Positions 41,997 to 50,388 are shown, counted from the stretch's first letter. The stretch is DNA of 64,000 nt from G963701675 sp963701675 (GCA_963701675.1 OY969623.1:558001-622000), one strand, 5' to 3'. Notes: generated by a model from the letters alone, not told the origin. A program made the numbers and translations.

Positions 41997-43382
41997 ATGT
42001 CTAATATCGCAAAGCTCGCCGTTTCGGTGACGGCTGATGCGCTCGGGTTCAAGGCCACGCTTGACCAGTCGGCTCGTCATGCACAATCGTGGGCGAGCAC
42101 GATGGCTAAAACTCTCAAGCTCGCACTTCCGACCATCGGCATCGGAATGATTGTGAGCAACTTAAAGAGCATCGTGGAAGAATTCGACAACATCGCCGAC
42201 AACGCGACGCGCGCCGGTGTGAATGTCAAATCGTTCATGAATCTCGTCGGGGCCTTGGATGCTGAAGACACGGGGTTGGTTACCGAAGCATTGAAGAAAC
42301 TCCGCAAGTCGATGGCGGAGCTGGCGAGCGGTGATGCGTCAACGGTTGCCAAGTTTGCGGCGGCTGGATTATCGGGAATCAATCCCCGTGACGACCTGGC
42401 TGGAAATCTTGGAAAGATCGCAAAAGCGTGGGATGCAGCTCACGGACCACTTGAAAAGTTCACCATCGAGTTCGCGGCGTTCGGCAAGACGGGCGTCGAG
42501 GTGTCGGCGGTGCTCGATAAGCTCGCGGAAGGGGACAGCGGGTTCAATAAATTCATGGGCATGGACCCAGAGAAGTTTGCCAAGACGAAAAGGGCGTTTA
42601 CCATTTTGGAGAATCTATGGTTCAACGTCCGGGGCCATGCCGCTCGGGCGCTCACGGAAGGGCCGATGTATGCCCTGTATGACAATGCGGAGGCAATGTA
42701 CAAGCCTTCGTTTGAAGCAGAAAAAGCAAGCAAGGCGAAGCGACCACGGAACTACGATCCGAACTGGAATCCATATCTCGGCATGTCTAACTTCTACATG
42801 GACCAAGGAACGATTGAGGGTTACCAACAGTGCGCCGCGGAAATGGAGCAATACGATTTTGGCGAGGCCATCAAATCGGCAACCGAATGGCTCGGCAAAG
42901 GGAAGACGTTTCTGGACGGCTGGGTTAGGAACGCAAAGGACTTCACGAAGGAAATCAAGGCAGCTGGCCTGCAAACGTCTGCGGGGACGCGAACACCACT
43001 GGAACAATTTCAGAAGAGCATCGCGGACTTACAACAGCAAAAACTATTCGGCGCCCTTAGCGGCGATACGTTCGACCGCGCACTAGCGAAAACCTTTCTC
43101 GATTTAGAACAGTCACTACCGCAGAAGGTAGCCGCGGACTTCACGAAAACCGCGCCACTCTTAGAGCGTGGCAGCGCGGCCGAAGGAAGCTTCAGGGCGC
43201 AGACGGAACAGGCGGCAATCGGGGGGCACGGTGGTACGGCGACCAATCCGCAGGCACGCGTCGAGGAAGTGTTGAAGCAGATTAAAGAAAAGCATGACCG
43301 CGAAGTTGGTGAACTGACCGATATCGCCAGGACGTTGCGGGACAGGTTGCCGCGTATGGGTATCGCGAAGATGGGGGGTTAA
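41997..43382 (+). CDS. Tail tape-measure-like protein, short
   Basis: A 461-residue protein. It starts MSNIAKLAVSVTADALGFKA and continues SARHAQSWASTMAKTLKLAL, GIGMIVSNLKSIVEEFDNIA and ATRAGVNVKSFMNLVGALD, typical of tape-measure N-termini. The region from about 330 is helical (TPLEQFQKSIADLQQQKLFG). Full tape measures usually exceed 600-1000 residues and carry membrane segments or hydrolase domains, which are lacking here. It starts directly after the chaperone stop. No tail-tip or baseplate genes follow. Confidence 0.65.
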   Translation: MSNIAKLAVSVTADALGFKATLDQSARHAQSWASTMAKTLKLALPTIGIGMIVSNLKSIVEEFDNIADNATRAGVNVKSFMNLVGALDAEDTGLVTEALKKLRKSMAELASGDASTVAKFAAAGLSGINPRDDLAGNLGKIAKAWDAAHGPLEKFTIEFAAFGKTGVEVSAVLDKLAEGDSGFNKFMGMDPEKFAKTKRAFTILENLWFNVRGHAARALTEGPMYALYDNAEAMYKPSFEAEKASKAKRPRNYDPNWNPYLGMSNFYMDQGTIEGYQQCAAEMEQYDFGEAIKSATEWLGKGKTFLDGWVRNAKDFTKEIKAAGLQTSAGTRTPLEQFQKSIADLQQQKLFGALSGDTFDRALAKTFLDLEQSLPQKVAADFTKTAPLLERGSAAEGSFRAQTEQAAIGGHGGTATNPQARVEEVLKQIKEKHDREVGELTDIARTLRDRLPRMGIAKMGG

Positions 43383-43390
43383 ACGAAAAC

Positions 43391-43411
43391 ACCCCGACTT
43401 CCCGTCGGGGT
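43391..43411 (+). terminator. Intrinsic-type terminator after the tail genes
   Basis: ACCCCGAC TTCCC GTCGGGGT forms an 8-bp perfect stem with a 5-base loop 8 bases after the stop at 43382. Two converging gene groups meet here. Confidence 0.7.
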
Positions 43412-43542
43412 ATTCTCGTGGAACCTCATGCGTAGAGTTTATCGGTCAGAGCGACCTTGCGGCTTGAGTAGCTTTCCGAATCGTTCCAGGATCGCTTGTG
43501 CCGCGTCCGGATGGACTAAAGCGACCCGTGGGCTGTCTGAAA

Positions 43543-43737
43543 TCAAACCGGCACACCGACGATTAGCTTCGCGACGAATAGCACGATGCCCACGAGAAAC
43601 GACGCCACGGCAACACCCAGCGTTACATAGAAGCCCCACTGGAACGGTGAGTATACCCGCGGCGATTCGGATGGCCGACGGGCGGCGGTGCGTTGTTGCA
43701 GATCGTAGGCGGTGCCGGGCTGGGTGATTGGTTTCAT
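43543..43737 (-). CDS. Small membrane protein, 64 residues
   Basis: MKPITQPGTAYDLQQRTAAR onward, with one hydrophobic helix near the C-terminus (FYVTLGVAVASFLVGIVLFV). The internal ATG at 43737 is chosen because the longer frame (from 43938) overlaps the next gene and its first part looks like shadow. It could be a holin-like or other membrane-acting protein; this is not shown. Confidence 0.45.
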   Translation of the reverse strand: MKPITQPGTAYDLQQRTAARRPSESPRVYSPFQWGFYVTLGVAVASFLVGIVLFVAKLIVGVPV

Positions 43738-43846
43738 TGTGAATTTCTTTCTGGCGGTTCGCTGTGCCGTTTCCGACTCACCCTGATAACTCCAGACGAT
43801 AGGGGCCGGGAGACGCCCAAGCTCCCGGCCCGCTTTGTTTTCCGTC

Positions 43847-44203
43847 TCACGACTCAACATAGAACGGCTCGGGCGCGGGTTCCGCTTCCCGTTCCATCGC
43901 GATGGCATCTTGCTCGTGGTGTTCGGCTTCGTCTTCATCGCCCGATTCGCAGGCCAGTTTCGCCCGGTGTCTGGCTAAGGCAGGGCACGGGTATACGGCA
44001 CATTCAAGAGCGGTGTGAGCACGAAGCAACACATATTCGACACCGCGACTCTCTTCACAGAACAGGCATTCACAGTCGTTCATGTCGTGCGACTTCTGGT
44101 GTTCCCAACATCGTTCTAAGACCTGCCAGATTTCACCCATCAGCGGTTCGATGTTGATCGGATTTCCGTGCGGTGTGGTTGGGAACATTTCGATTAGAGA
44201 CAT
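43847..44203 (-). CDS. Hypothetical cysteine-containing protein, 118 residues
   Basis: It contains MNDCECLFCEESRGVEYVLL (CxCxxC cluster) and VYPCPALARHRAKLACESGD, with an acidic tail, so it may bind zinc. It lies upstream of the small membrane protein gene and downstream of the recombinase pair, in the same orientation. No family is recognised. Confidence 0.5.
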   Translation of the reverse strand: MSLIEMFPTTPHGNPINIEPLMGEIWQVLERCWEHQKSHDMNDCECLFCEESRGVEYVLLRAHTALECAVYPCPALARHRAKLACESGDEDEAEHHEQDAIAMEREAEPAPEPFYVES

Positions 44204-44251
44204 GGCGTTACTCCATTTCGTGGACGGGGCGGAAGTTTGCGACGCTGCCTC

Positions 44252-45427
44252 CTATCGTCCGTTTACGTTGCGTGCAGCTTCATGCAGGAATGCGGTATCG
44301 TTTTCCAAGTGCGTGTACACGGTGTCGATCATCTTCGTGGTCGTGTGACCGACAAGTTCTGCGATGACTTTAGGATTCACGTTGCGCTTGACCGCCTGCG
44401 TAATCCAGCCGTGGCGAGTGCCATAGACTTTGCAATCCTTGGGCAGGCCAGCGCGTTGGCGAACGCGGCGAAACTCGACACCCCATGACATCTTGTTCCA
44501 CGGGAGTTGACACCGTTGCGTCAGAAAGACAAACCCATCATCATCGTCGATGAATTTGCCGGGCGGCAATTCGTAGACGAACTGAGCGCCCTTGTGCCGG
44601 CGACGGATCGCACCGATACGCAGCCGAGCCGCTTTGATTTGTTCGTAGGTGAAGCCGAGTCGGCGGTGCAGGCGCTTCGATACGTCCCACGTGTACAGCC
44701 GTCGGCCCGGCGCTTCGCTCAACAGGCGGTAGAACTCCGTCGTACACCGCTTGCTCTGCCGGCTTCGGATGAAGGCCAGTAGCTTCATCACCTGCGGGAC
44801 CAGGATGAGCAACCGCGGGCGACCCGTTTTTCTGGCTGTCTTGTGCTCATGCAAGACGGCGACTGACTTGTTCCAGTCGATGTGGGACCACCGCAGCTTG
44901 GCTAATTCGCCGGGACGTGCGCCTGTGAACTTCAACGCAACCATGAAGCGGCGAAAGCCGGCATTAGAATGGCGTAGGATGGCTTGGAATTCGGCGGGTT
45001 GCATATCACGGCCGCGGGGTTTGTTGGACTCGCCGAGCTTGACGCCGCGTACGTGGTTCTCACGGACAAGCCGTTGTTGGAAGGCCCAATTAAAGATTCG
45101 CTGAATCCCTCCGCTGGCTCTTTGTCGTGTGTGCGGTGAACGCCAGGACTTCTGGGAAAATATCCAGCGCTTGATTTCCAACGGTGTCACGTCGGTTACG
45201 AAGCGTTCACCAAAGGCGGCGACGAATCGCGCCATCTCTTGTTTGCGATTCGTGAGTGACGCGGGGCTAAGTTCGTCCGGGGCGTGTTCGAGGTAGAGGC
45301 GGACAATTTCAGACACGGTGCGACTGTCCCGCGGATCGCCGGGCCGCAGTAGTGCGGCAAGGTGTGGGTACGTCGCGAGTATGGATTCCAGTTGAGCCAG
45401 TGGGCTATCGAGTTGAAGCGTGTCCAT
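44252..45427 (-). CDS. Tyrosine recombinase (second of an overlapping pair)
   Basis: A 391-residue phage integrase-family recombinase. The catalytic set is visible: R in KFTGARPGELAKLRW, K in EHKTARKTGRP, HxxR-like in VYGTRHGWITQ, H in LVGHTTTKM and the nucleophile Y in MIDTVYTHLE. An N-terminal SAM-like core-binding domain precedes it. ATG 45427 has GGAGG 8 bases upstream. It overlaps the recombinase at 45405-46643 by 23 bases, so the two are translated together. They may act as a pair. Confidence 0.85.
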   Translation of the reverse strand: MDTLQLDSPLAQLESILATYPHLAALLRPGDPRDSRTVSEIVRLYLEHAPDELSPASLTNRKQEMARFVAAFGERFVTDVTPLEIKRWIFSQKSWRSPHTRQRASGGIQRIFNWAFQQRLVRENHVRGVKLGESNKPRGRDMQPAEFQAILRHSNAGFRRFMVALKFTGARPGELAKLRWSHIDWNKSVAVLHEHKTARKTGRPRLLILVPQVMKLLAFIRSRQSKRCTTEFYRLLSEAPGRRLYTWDVSKRLHRRLGFTYEQIKAARLRIGAIRRRHKGAQFVYELPPGKFIDDDDGFVFLTQRCQLPWNKMSWGVEFRRVRQRAGLPKDCKVYGTRHGWITQAVKRNVNPKVIAELVGHTTTKMIDTVYTHLENDTAFLHEAARNVNGR

Positions 45428-46643
45428 TGACACATCCTCCGTTGACGGTTCCGACGATGGCGGCACGACGGCGAATCCTGGGGTGTTTCGACACCGGCGC
45501 CCGCAATGAGGCTTTCTCCATCGCCTGCCTCAACAGCGGCGTGTTCTCGTCCACGTGCGTGTAGATTTCAGTGGTGCGGATATCTGAGTGGCCGACAAGA
45601 GCGGCAACTAGGCGAGTCGGTACACCGCGTTCAATCGCCGTCGAAACGAATAGATGGCGAATCCCGTGTAAATGACAATCGAACGGGATGATACCGCGGC
45701 GGCGAAAGTCATTCAGCCAGCGGTGGACACTCTCCCGTTTCCACGGCTGATTCTGAAACCCCCGAAAGACGTAATCAAAATACCGACCGGCATCTTCCGT
45801 CTGCCGCTTCCTCTTTGAGATTTCATAGACCCAGCGGCCCGGAACAGGCGGCGTGCCACTGACCGTATAGAGCCAAGAATTCTTCGCCGCATCGTTCCGC
45901 CGGACCTCAATACCGGCCAGCCTCAAGGCGACCTTAACCGCAATTTCACGGATGCTGTGCGGGGCAAGCAGTGCGTGGACTTCATCGGCTGATCGTGGTG
46001 TCCGGCAGAATTCTCGCAACCGTTCCGCCATGCCCATCGGGCAGTTTCGCCAGAGGTAGCGAAGCAGCTTCTCCGTGACGCGGGTAAGTGGCACGGTGCG
46101 ATCCTTCAGCGTGACACGCTTTGTCTTGTGGTGAGTAAGGATGATGAGCCGATTCGGGAAATCCACCGCTCCCCATTTTAGGCCGGCGACTTCGCTGAAC
46201 CGCATCCCCGTACGCTGGAGCATCAACAGGAATTGCCGCAACGGGGCCGGCGCGTTTCGCATCATCGCTTGCACTTCGTCCGCAGTGGCGGAACGACGGC
46301 GACTGCCGGGCGGTTTCTTAATGTGGCGGGCAGGATGCTTCGGAATCAGCTCCATAGAGACCGCCCAATTGAACATCGCCTTGATGTTGGCCAAAACGCT
46401 GCGGACGTGCCAGGCGTGCCAGCGTGGATTCGTTTTGAGAAAGGCGATGATTTCGAGCGGTTTGATATCGGCAACGGCACGGCGTCCGAAGGCTCTACGG
46501 AACACGTTCAAATGATGCCGCTTTAGTTCCATCGTGCGTTCGTTGCAGTTCTCACAGCCGAGCCGTAGATACTCGTGGGCGATTTCCTCGACCGTGACGG
46601 GTTCCGGTTCGGGAAACATCTCGGCTATGTGTGCGGCTTCCAT
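45405..46643 (-). CDS. Tyrosine recombinase (first of an overlapping pair)
   Basis: A 412-residue recombinase. It has the core-binding domain, then R in LQRTGMRFSEVAGLKW, K in THHKTKRVTLKDR, H and R in CHLHGIRHLFVST, H in LVGHSDIRT and Y in TEIYTHVDE. AAGGA lies 8 bases before ATG 46643. Its promoter region faces the XRE-like gene at 46930. It is not close to either att site, so it is less likely to be the integrase for tRNA-His than the gene at 47209. Confidence 0.85.
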   Translation of the reverse strand: MEAAHIAEMFPEPEPVTVEEIAHEYLRLGCENCNERTMELKRHHLNVFRRAFGRRAVADIKPLEIIAFLKTNPRWHAWHVRSVLANIKAMFNWAVSMELIPKHPARHIKKPPGSRRRSATADEVQAMMRNAPAPLRQFLLMLQRTGMRFSEVAGLKWGAVDFPNRLIILTHHKTKRVTLKDRTVPLTRVTEKLLRYLWRNCPMGMAERLREFCRTPRSADEVHALLAPHSIREIAVKVALRLAGIEVRRNDAAKNSWLYTVSGTPPVPGRWVYEISKRKRQTEDAGRYFDYVFRGFQNQPWKRESVHRWLNDFRRRGIIPFDCHLHGIRHLFVSTAIERGVPTRLVAALVGHSDIRTTEIYTHVDENTPLLRQAMEKASLRAPVSKHPRIRRRAAIVGTVNGGCVNGHASTR

Positions 46644-46761
46644 GATTTTCCTTGCGTTGACGTTGGGTTGCGTTACACTCGAAGCCGGTCGGGGTTAAGA
46701 ACGATAGACCGACCGCGGGCCGCCGGAGCACCATGCCGGCGGCCTGTTTCATTTCCCGCAT

Positions 46762-46779
46762 ATATGCCACGCGGCATAT
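46762..46779. promoter_or_regulatory. Operator-like palindrome
   Basis: ATATGCC and GGCATAT form 7-bp perfect arms with a 4-base centre, just upstream of a sigma-70-like promoter and between divergent genes (recombinase 46643, XRE-like 46930). It is a likely site for the XRE-like regulator. Confidence 0.5.
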
Positions 46780-46790
46780 TCCCCGTGTAC

Positions 46791-46819
46791 TTGTCCAGTT
46801 GGCATAGGCTGAATATAAT
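46791..46819 (+). promoter_or_regulatory. Sigma-70-type promoter for the XRE/integrase genes
   Basis: TTGTCC (46791-46796) and a perfect TATAAT (46814-46819) are 17 bases apart. It would drive the XRE-like gene at 46930 and perhaps the integrase at 47209. Confidence 0.6.
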
Positions 46820-46929
46820 CCCCGATAGGCGGGTGTCAACTAAATTCTTGGATTTCGTTCGGAGTGCCATTTGTACAATGCCGGCTGACACATGGGCGGA
46901 AATGCCCTGATTTGCAGCTGGAACACTAC

Positions 46930-47172
46930 ATGGCCACACGGACGACTGAAGACGAAAAGGAGTTTGATTTGATCCGGGATTTGAAAGAGGCGATTCGGGG
47001 CAGCGGCGTTTCGATTGCGAAACTCAGCCGGCAGTGTGACATGAACACCGCGCAGTTGTACCGATTCATGGACGGTACGCGCGGGCTGAACATCCAAGCC
47101 ATTGACAAGATTTGCCGGACGCTACGGCTAAGGCTGCGGACGGATGAACCGAAGAAAGTGAAGGGTAAATAA
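46930..47172 (+). CDS. XRE-like helix-turn-helix regulator
   Basis: An 80-residue protein. SGVSIAKLSRQCDMNTAQLY then RFMDGTRGLNIQAIDKICRT fits the five-helix Cro/cI-type DNA-binding fold. ATG 46930 is preferred to 46864, which would overlap the promoter trailer. It is divergent from the recombinase pair and 36 bases upstream of the integrase. It is probably the repressor or switch of the element. Confidence 0.8.
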   Translation: MATRTTEDEKEFDLIRDLKEAIRGSGVSIAKLSRQCDMNTAQLYRFMDGTRGLNIQAIDKICRTLRLRLRTDEPKKVKGK

Positions 47173-47208
47173 CGCGAGCGGTGAATCAACAACTAGGAAG
47201 GCGCACCG

Positions 47209-48666
47209 ATGGCTACTATCTTTCGACCGAAATCCACGACGTACAAACTACCCGACGGCGGATGCCGCACACCCGAAGGAAAACGGGTTGATAAGAACAC
47301 ACCCGGCGCCGTGGCGTTCACTTCCACGTCACCCATATACCACGGGCGCTATCGCGAGATTGACGGGCAATGGAAGCGTGTGCGGCTCTGTTCGGACAAG
47401 ACGGCCGCGCAACAAATGCTCGCCAAGCTAATCACCGATGCGAGCTTGGCCAGCGTTGGATTGCCGTCCTATGAGCAACACCGCAAGCGCTTACTCACCG
47501 ATCACCTAAGCGACTATCAACGGCACTTGGAAGCGAAGAACAACAATCCGCGGCACATCTCACAAGCGATTGCCCATTGCAAGGCGGTGTTCAGCGGAAT
47601 TCATGCTCAATTCATTCGAGAGCTGGACGCGGGCCGGGTGGCGACGTGGCTTGCCGATCAACGTCGGGCGGCGTTCAGCATCGCCACATCGAACCACTAC
47701 CTGACATCGGTGAAGGGTTTCTGCCGTTGGCTCGTGCGGGACCGGCGGACGGCGACCGATCCGATGGTGTACCTATCCAAGCTGGATGAGGATACTGACA
47801 TCCGTCGGCGGCGACGCGACCTATCCGCCGATCAAGCGAGGGGCCTGTTAGCCGCGGCAAAGGCAAGCAAGCGGGAATTCCGCGGACTGACGGGTGAGGA
47901 TCGATTCTTCCTGTACGCAGTCGCACTGCAAACCGGACTCAGGGCAGGGGAGCTGGCGAGCTTGACGACGGCTTCGTTCTCGCTCGATACTGAACCGCCC
48001 GTGGTGAACGTCCAGGCGGCGTACACGAAGGACAGGAAGGAAGTCAACCAACCGATTCCCGACGCATTGGCGAACGTCCTAGGCGACTTCCTGGCACAAA
48101 AACGAACAGATGTTCGTATTTGGCCGGGAACATGGCACGCGCGGGCATACAAGATGATTGCGGCCGACTTGGAAGCCGCGGGGATACTTCAAACGACGGA
48201 CGCGGGGACAATCGACTTCCACGCACTCAGGCACACCTATATCACGATGTTGAGCAAGAGCGGTGTGGCGCCGCGGATGGCCCAAAGTTTGGCGCGACAT
48301 TCTTCTATCGACTTGACGATGAACGTGTACACGCACGTCGGCCTATACGACCAGGCGTCGGCGCTTGAAAGTTTCCCGACGCTGATGGATCCGACAGATA
48401 ACGAGAAGCGAATGCGAGCTACGGGAACCGATGGCAGGATAACAGACAAACTGGATAGCAAATCTATTGCGCCCTGTACGCGCCCTGACATAAGAATGGG
48501 ACAAAGTGGTGATAAACGGGACGTTGTTGGGACGGGCGACGATTCAGACGGAAGTTGCGGAAACGCTGTAAATACCGGGGATTTTGCTAGACGTGAAGGG
48601 GAAAATGCAAGGGTGGGTGAGGGGACTCGAACCCCCGACTTTCAGAGCCACAGTCTGACGCTCTAA
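47209..48666 (+). CDS. Tyrosine integrase of the tRNA-His element, C-terminus supplied by attR
   Basis: A 485-residue integrase next to the tRNA. The catalytic residues are R in LQTGLRAGELASL, HxxR in DFHALRHTYITM, H in LARHSSIDL and Y in TMNVYTHVG. Its last codons (GEGTRTPDFQSHSLTL) are the tRNA-His 3' half read in antisense, and the TAA stop (48664-48666) belongs to the host tRNA. In the excised circle the frame would continue past the 43-bp core into 32642-32814, adding 57 residues. The start follows AGGAAGGCG. The catalytic domain is complete in both forms. Confidence 0.9.
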   Translation: MATIFRPKSTTYKLPDGGCRTPEGKRVDKNTPGAVAFTSTSPIYHGRYREIDGQWKRVRLCSDKTAAQQMLAKLITDASLASVGLPSYEQHRKRLLTDHLSDYQRHLEAKNNNPRHISQAIAHCKAVFSGIHAQFIRELDAGRVATWLADQRRAAFSIATSNHYLTSVKGFCRWLVRDRRTATDPMVYLSKLDEDTDIRRRRRDLSADQARGLLAAAKASKREFRGLTGEDRFFLYAVALQTGLRAGELASLTTASFSLDTEPPVVNVQAAYTKDRKEVNQPIPDALANVLGDFLAQKRTDVRIWPGTWHARAYKMIAADLEAAGILQTTDAGTIDFHALRHTYITMLSKSGVAPRMAQSLARHSSIDLTMNVYTHVGLYDQASALESFPTLMDPTDNEKRMRATGTDGRITDKLDSKSIAPCTRPDIRMGQSGDKRDVVGTGDDSDGSCGNAVNTGDFARREGENARVGEGTRTPDFQSHSLTL

Positions 48667-48686
48667 CCAACTGAGCTACACCCACC
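48612..48686 (-). tRNA. tRNA-His (GTG anticodon)
   Basis: It folds as a cloverleaf. An 8-bp acceptor (GGTGGGTG with CACCCACC) includes the extra G-1:C73 pair that marks tRNA-His. It has the D-arm AGCTCAGTTGGTTAGAGC, anticodon stem TCAGA/TCTGA with loop CTGTGGC (anticodon GTG), and T-arm GGGGGTTCGAGTCCCC. No 3' CCA is encoded. The 3' half overlaps the integrase end and attR. Confidence 0.95.
48619..48661. repeat. attR of the tRNA-His element
   Basis: These 43 bases are identical to attL (32599-32641). They lie within the intact tRNA-His, covering the T-arm to anticodon arm. The tRNA 5' part (48662-48686) is host DNA, so integration keeps the tRNA functional. Confidence 0.85.
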
Positions 48687-48732
48687 ATGTTTTCGCAATC
48701 ATAACCGCTTGGCAGGAATTGGCAAGTCGGTA

Positions 48733-49302
48733 TCACGCCATCGCTGTGGGCTTCAGGATGGCGTCCAGTTTGCGAACGATTTCGCGGAACTGTTCCGTGC
48801 CGAGGACCGGCTCCGCGATTAAGGTTTCGAGTGGTCGATCGAGAAAGGTCCACTGATCGTAAGCCACTGAACCCGCCTTTTCGGAGAGTTCCACGGGTAT
48901 GGCAGCGCCATAAACCCGGACCGGAACCACAATGAGGCCTGGAGGAGGTTGCCGAAACATCTCCCGTGTGGCATTGTCCGTCCAAATGTGGAGCGCCGAA
49001 ATCGCGGAGACTGCTGCTTCGTCCTGCACATGATAAACGCCGGCCACATCGGCGAAATGGGTGAGACGCACTGTTCCGGCCACGGTTCGCTGTGCCGCGG
49101 CTTCCTTTTCCAAGTTGGCCGCCTCCGGTTTGGTTGCGGGGACGCCGGCGCTGTCATATGTGGGCCATAGCCAAAAGCGCGTCGGTCCCTGCCCAAACTC
49201 CCAGGTGGAGTTCGTGTCGGCTTTCTGCAGGATCAGCGATTGCCGACCCGTGGCCAGTGCACGGCAAACTGCCGCAGATTCCTTCAAAGCCGAATCAAGC
49301 AT
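48733..49302 (-). CDS. DUF1802 family protein
   Basis: A 189-residue protein. LKESAAVCRALATGRQSLIL and GPTRFWLWPTYDSAGV, then LHIWTDNATREMF, fit the DUF1802 pattern. There is no signal peptide or membrane segment. GGAGG lies 9 bases before ATG 49302. The family has no assigned function. It is downstream of gpsA in the same direction. Confidence 0.8.
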   Translation of the reverse strand: MLDSALKESAAVCRALATGRQSLILQKADTNSTWEFGQGPTRFWLWPTYDSAGVPATKPEAANLEKEAAAQRTVAGTVRLTHFADVAGVYHVQDEAAVSAISALHIWTDNATREMFRQPPPGLIVVPVRVYGAAIPVELSEKAGSVAYDQWTFLDRPLETLIAEPVLGTEQFREIVRKLDAILKPTAMA

Positions 49303-49386
49303 GTAAGCAGCCTCCTTAAGCGCTCCTTGGACAATGAACTGGAGTTCATGATACGAGAAACCAGTCCCGTCCTCAGAAATCTCTGT

Positions 49387-50388
49387 TCAAATTACTCGCT
49401 CACTCGTCGGTTCCCGCAACATCAAGTCGGACACAGCCGTACGTGGGTGCTTATTATCGTAGAGGACGCGATATACTTCGGCGGTGATGGGCATTGCAAT
49501 TCCCATTTTTTCCGATTTCTCATAGGCGCTGCGTGTGGTGTTAACACCCTCAGCCACCATCTGCATTCCGGACAGAATATCAGGCACGCGTTCACCGGCG
49601 CCGAGTCGTTCGCCGACCCGTCGGTTTCGCCCATGGCGGCTCACGCAGGTGGTGATGAGATCACCGAGTCCCGCCAGGCCGAAGAATGTCTGATGCTCGG
49701 CGCCGAGGGCGATGCCGAATCGGGCCATCTCCACGAGGCCACGTGTAATCAGTGCAGACTTCGCGTTATCGCCGAGCCCGAGTCCGTCGTTGATGCCTGC
49801 CGCGATGCCGACGATGTTTTTCAGCGCACCGGCGAGTTCGACACCAATCACATCCTGGTTAGTGTAGACGCGAAACCGATCCGTGCTGAAGTGGTGTTGC
49901 ACCCATCGAGCGAGTTCGAAGTTTTCGCTCGCGGCGACCAATGTCGTTGGCAAGCCGCGACTCACTTCCTCAGCGTGGCTTGGGCCGCTGAGGACGGCAA
50001 CAGGGCGCTGGCCCAGCACTTCCGTCACGATTTCGCTGGGACGACGAAACGTCTCATTTTCGAGCCCTTTCGCCAGACTCAAGACGGGCGTGTTTCCATG
50101 CAAATCGCCGGCGACTCTTTGGAGAGTTTCGCGCAGGTACACGGTGGGTATCGCCATCACCCATAGATCGAAGCCATTTGCGCGATGTATATCGGTTGTA
50201 AGCTCAATGCTGGCCGGGATCGGCACGCCTGGGAGAAGACGGACGTTCTCACGGCGTTCGCGCAAGATTCGTGCATTCTCTTCCCGAGCACTCCAAAGAA
50301 ACACGCGGTGCTCGGGCGATAGGGCCAGATGGATGGCGATGGCCGTGCCCCACGCGCCGTCGCCCAAGATGGCAATTTGAATCGGCAT
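49387..50388 (-). CDS. gpsA: Glycerol-3-phosphate dehydrogenase [NAD(P)+]
   Basis: A 333-residue enzyme that reduces dihydroxyacetone phosphate to sn-glycerol-3-phosphate for phospholipid synthesis. The N-terminal nucleotide site is IAILGDGAWGTAIAIHLA. Further signatures are SLAKGLENET, VLSGPSHAEEVSRGLPTTLV, and the catalytic-lysine region IGVELAGALKNIVGIAAGI, with AGLGDLITTC and GRNRRVGERLGAG. MPIQIAILG at 50388 is the natural start; the longer frame to 50532 adds an unrelated leader. It is cytoplasmic and full length. Confidence 0.95.
   Translation of the reverse strand: MPIQIAILGDGAWGTAIAIHLALSPEHRVFLWSAREENARILRERRENVRLLPGVPIPASIELTTDIHRANGFDLWVMAIPTVYLRETLQRVAGDLHGNTPVLSLAKGLENETFRRPSEIVTEVLGQRPVAVLSGPSHAEEVSRGLPTTLVAASENFELARWVQHHFSTDRFRVYTNQDVIGVELAGALKNIVGIAAGINDGLGLGDNAKSALITRGLVEMARFGIALGAEHQTFFGLAGLGDLITTCVSRHGRNRRVGERLGAGERVPDILSGMQMVAEGVNTTRSAYEKSEKMGIAMPITAEVYRVLYDNKHPRTAVSDLMLREPTSERVI

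Larger units (their letters stand above)
32599..48661. mobile_element. 16-kb integrative element in tRNA-His (satellite or reduced prophage)
   Basis: The element is bounded by a 43-bp perfect direct repeat, one copy in the intact tRNA-His (48612-48686) and one at the left end. It encodes a tRNA-site integrase next to the tRNA, a primase-polymerase/DUF3987 replication protein, AlpA-like and XRE-like regulators, a P27-type terminase small subunit, an HNH protein, tail chaperone and tape-measure-like proteins, and two more tyrosine recombinases. I find no gene for a large terminase, portal, protease or major capsid. That pattern fits a phage satellite, or a prophage that lost its head genes. Confidence 0.8.

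Noticed and set aside
43439..43639. Minus-strand frame of 66 codons after the tail-gene terminator
   Set aside because: It overlaps the small membrane protein gene in another frame and has no ribosome binding site; the last 38 codons look protein-like but the support is too weak.
48587..48985. Minus-strand frame covering tRNA-His
   Set aside because: It overlaps the tRNA and the DUF1802 gene on the same strand in a different frame; its serine/arginine-rich composition is typical of shadow reading.
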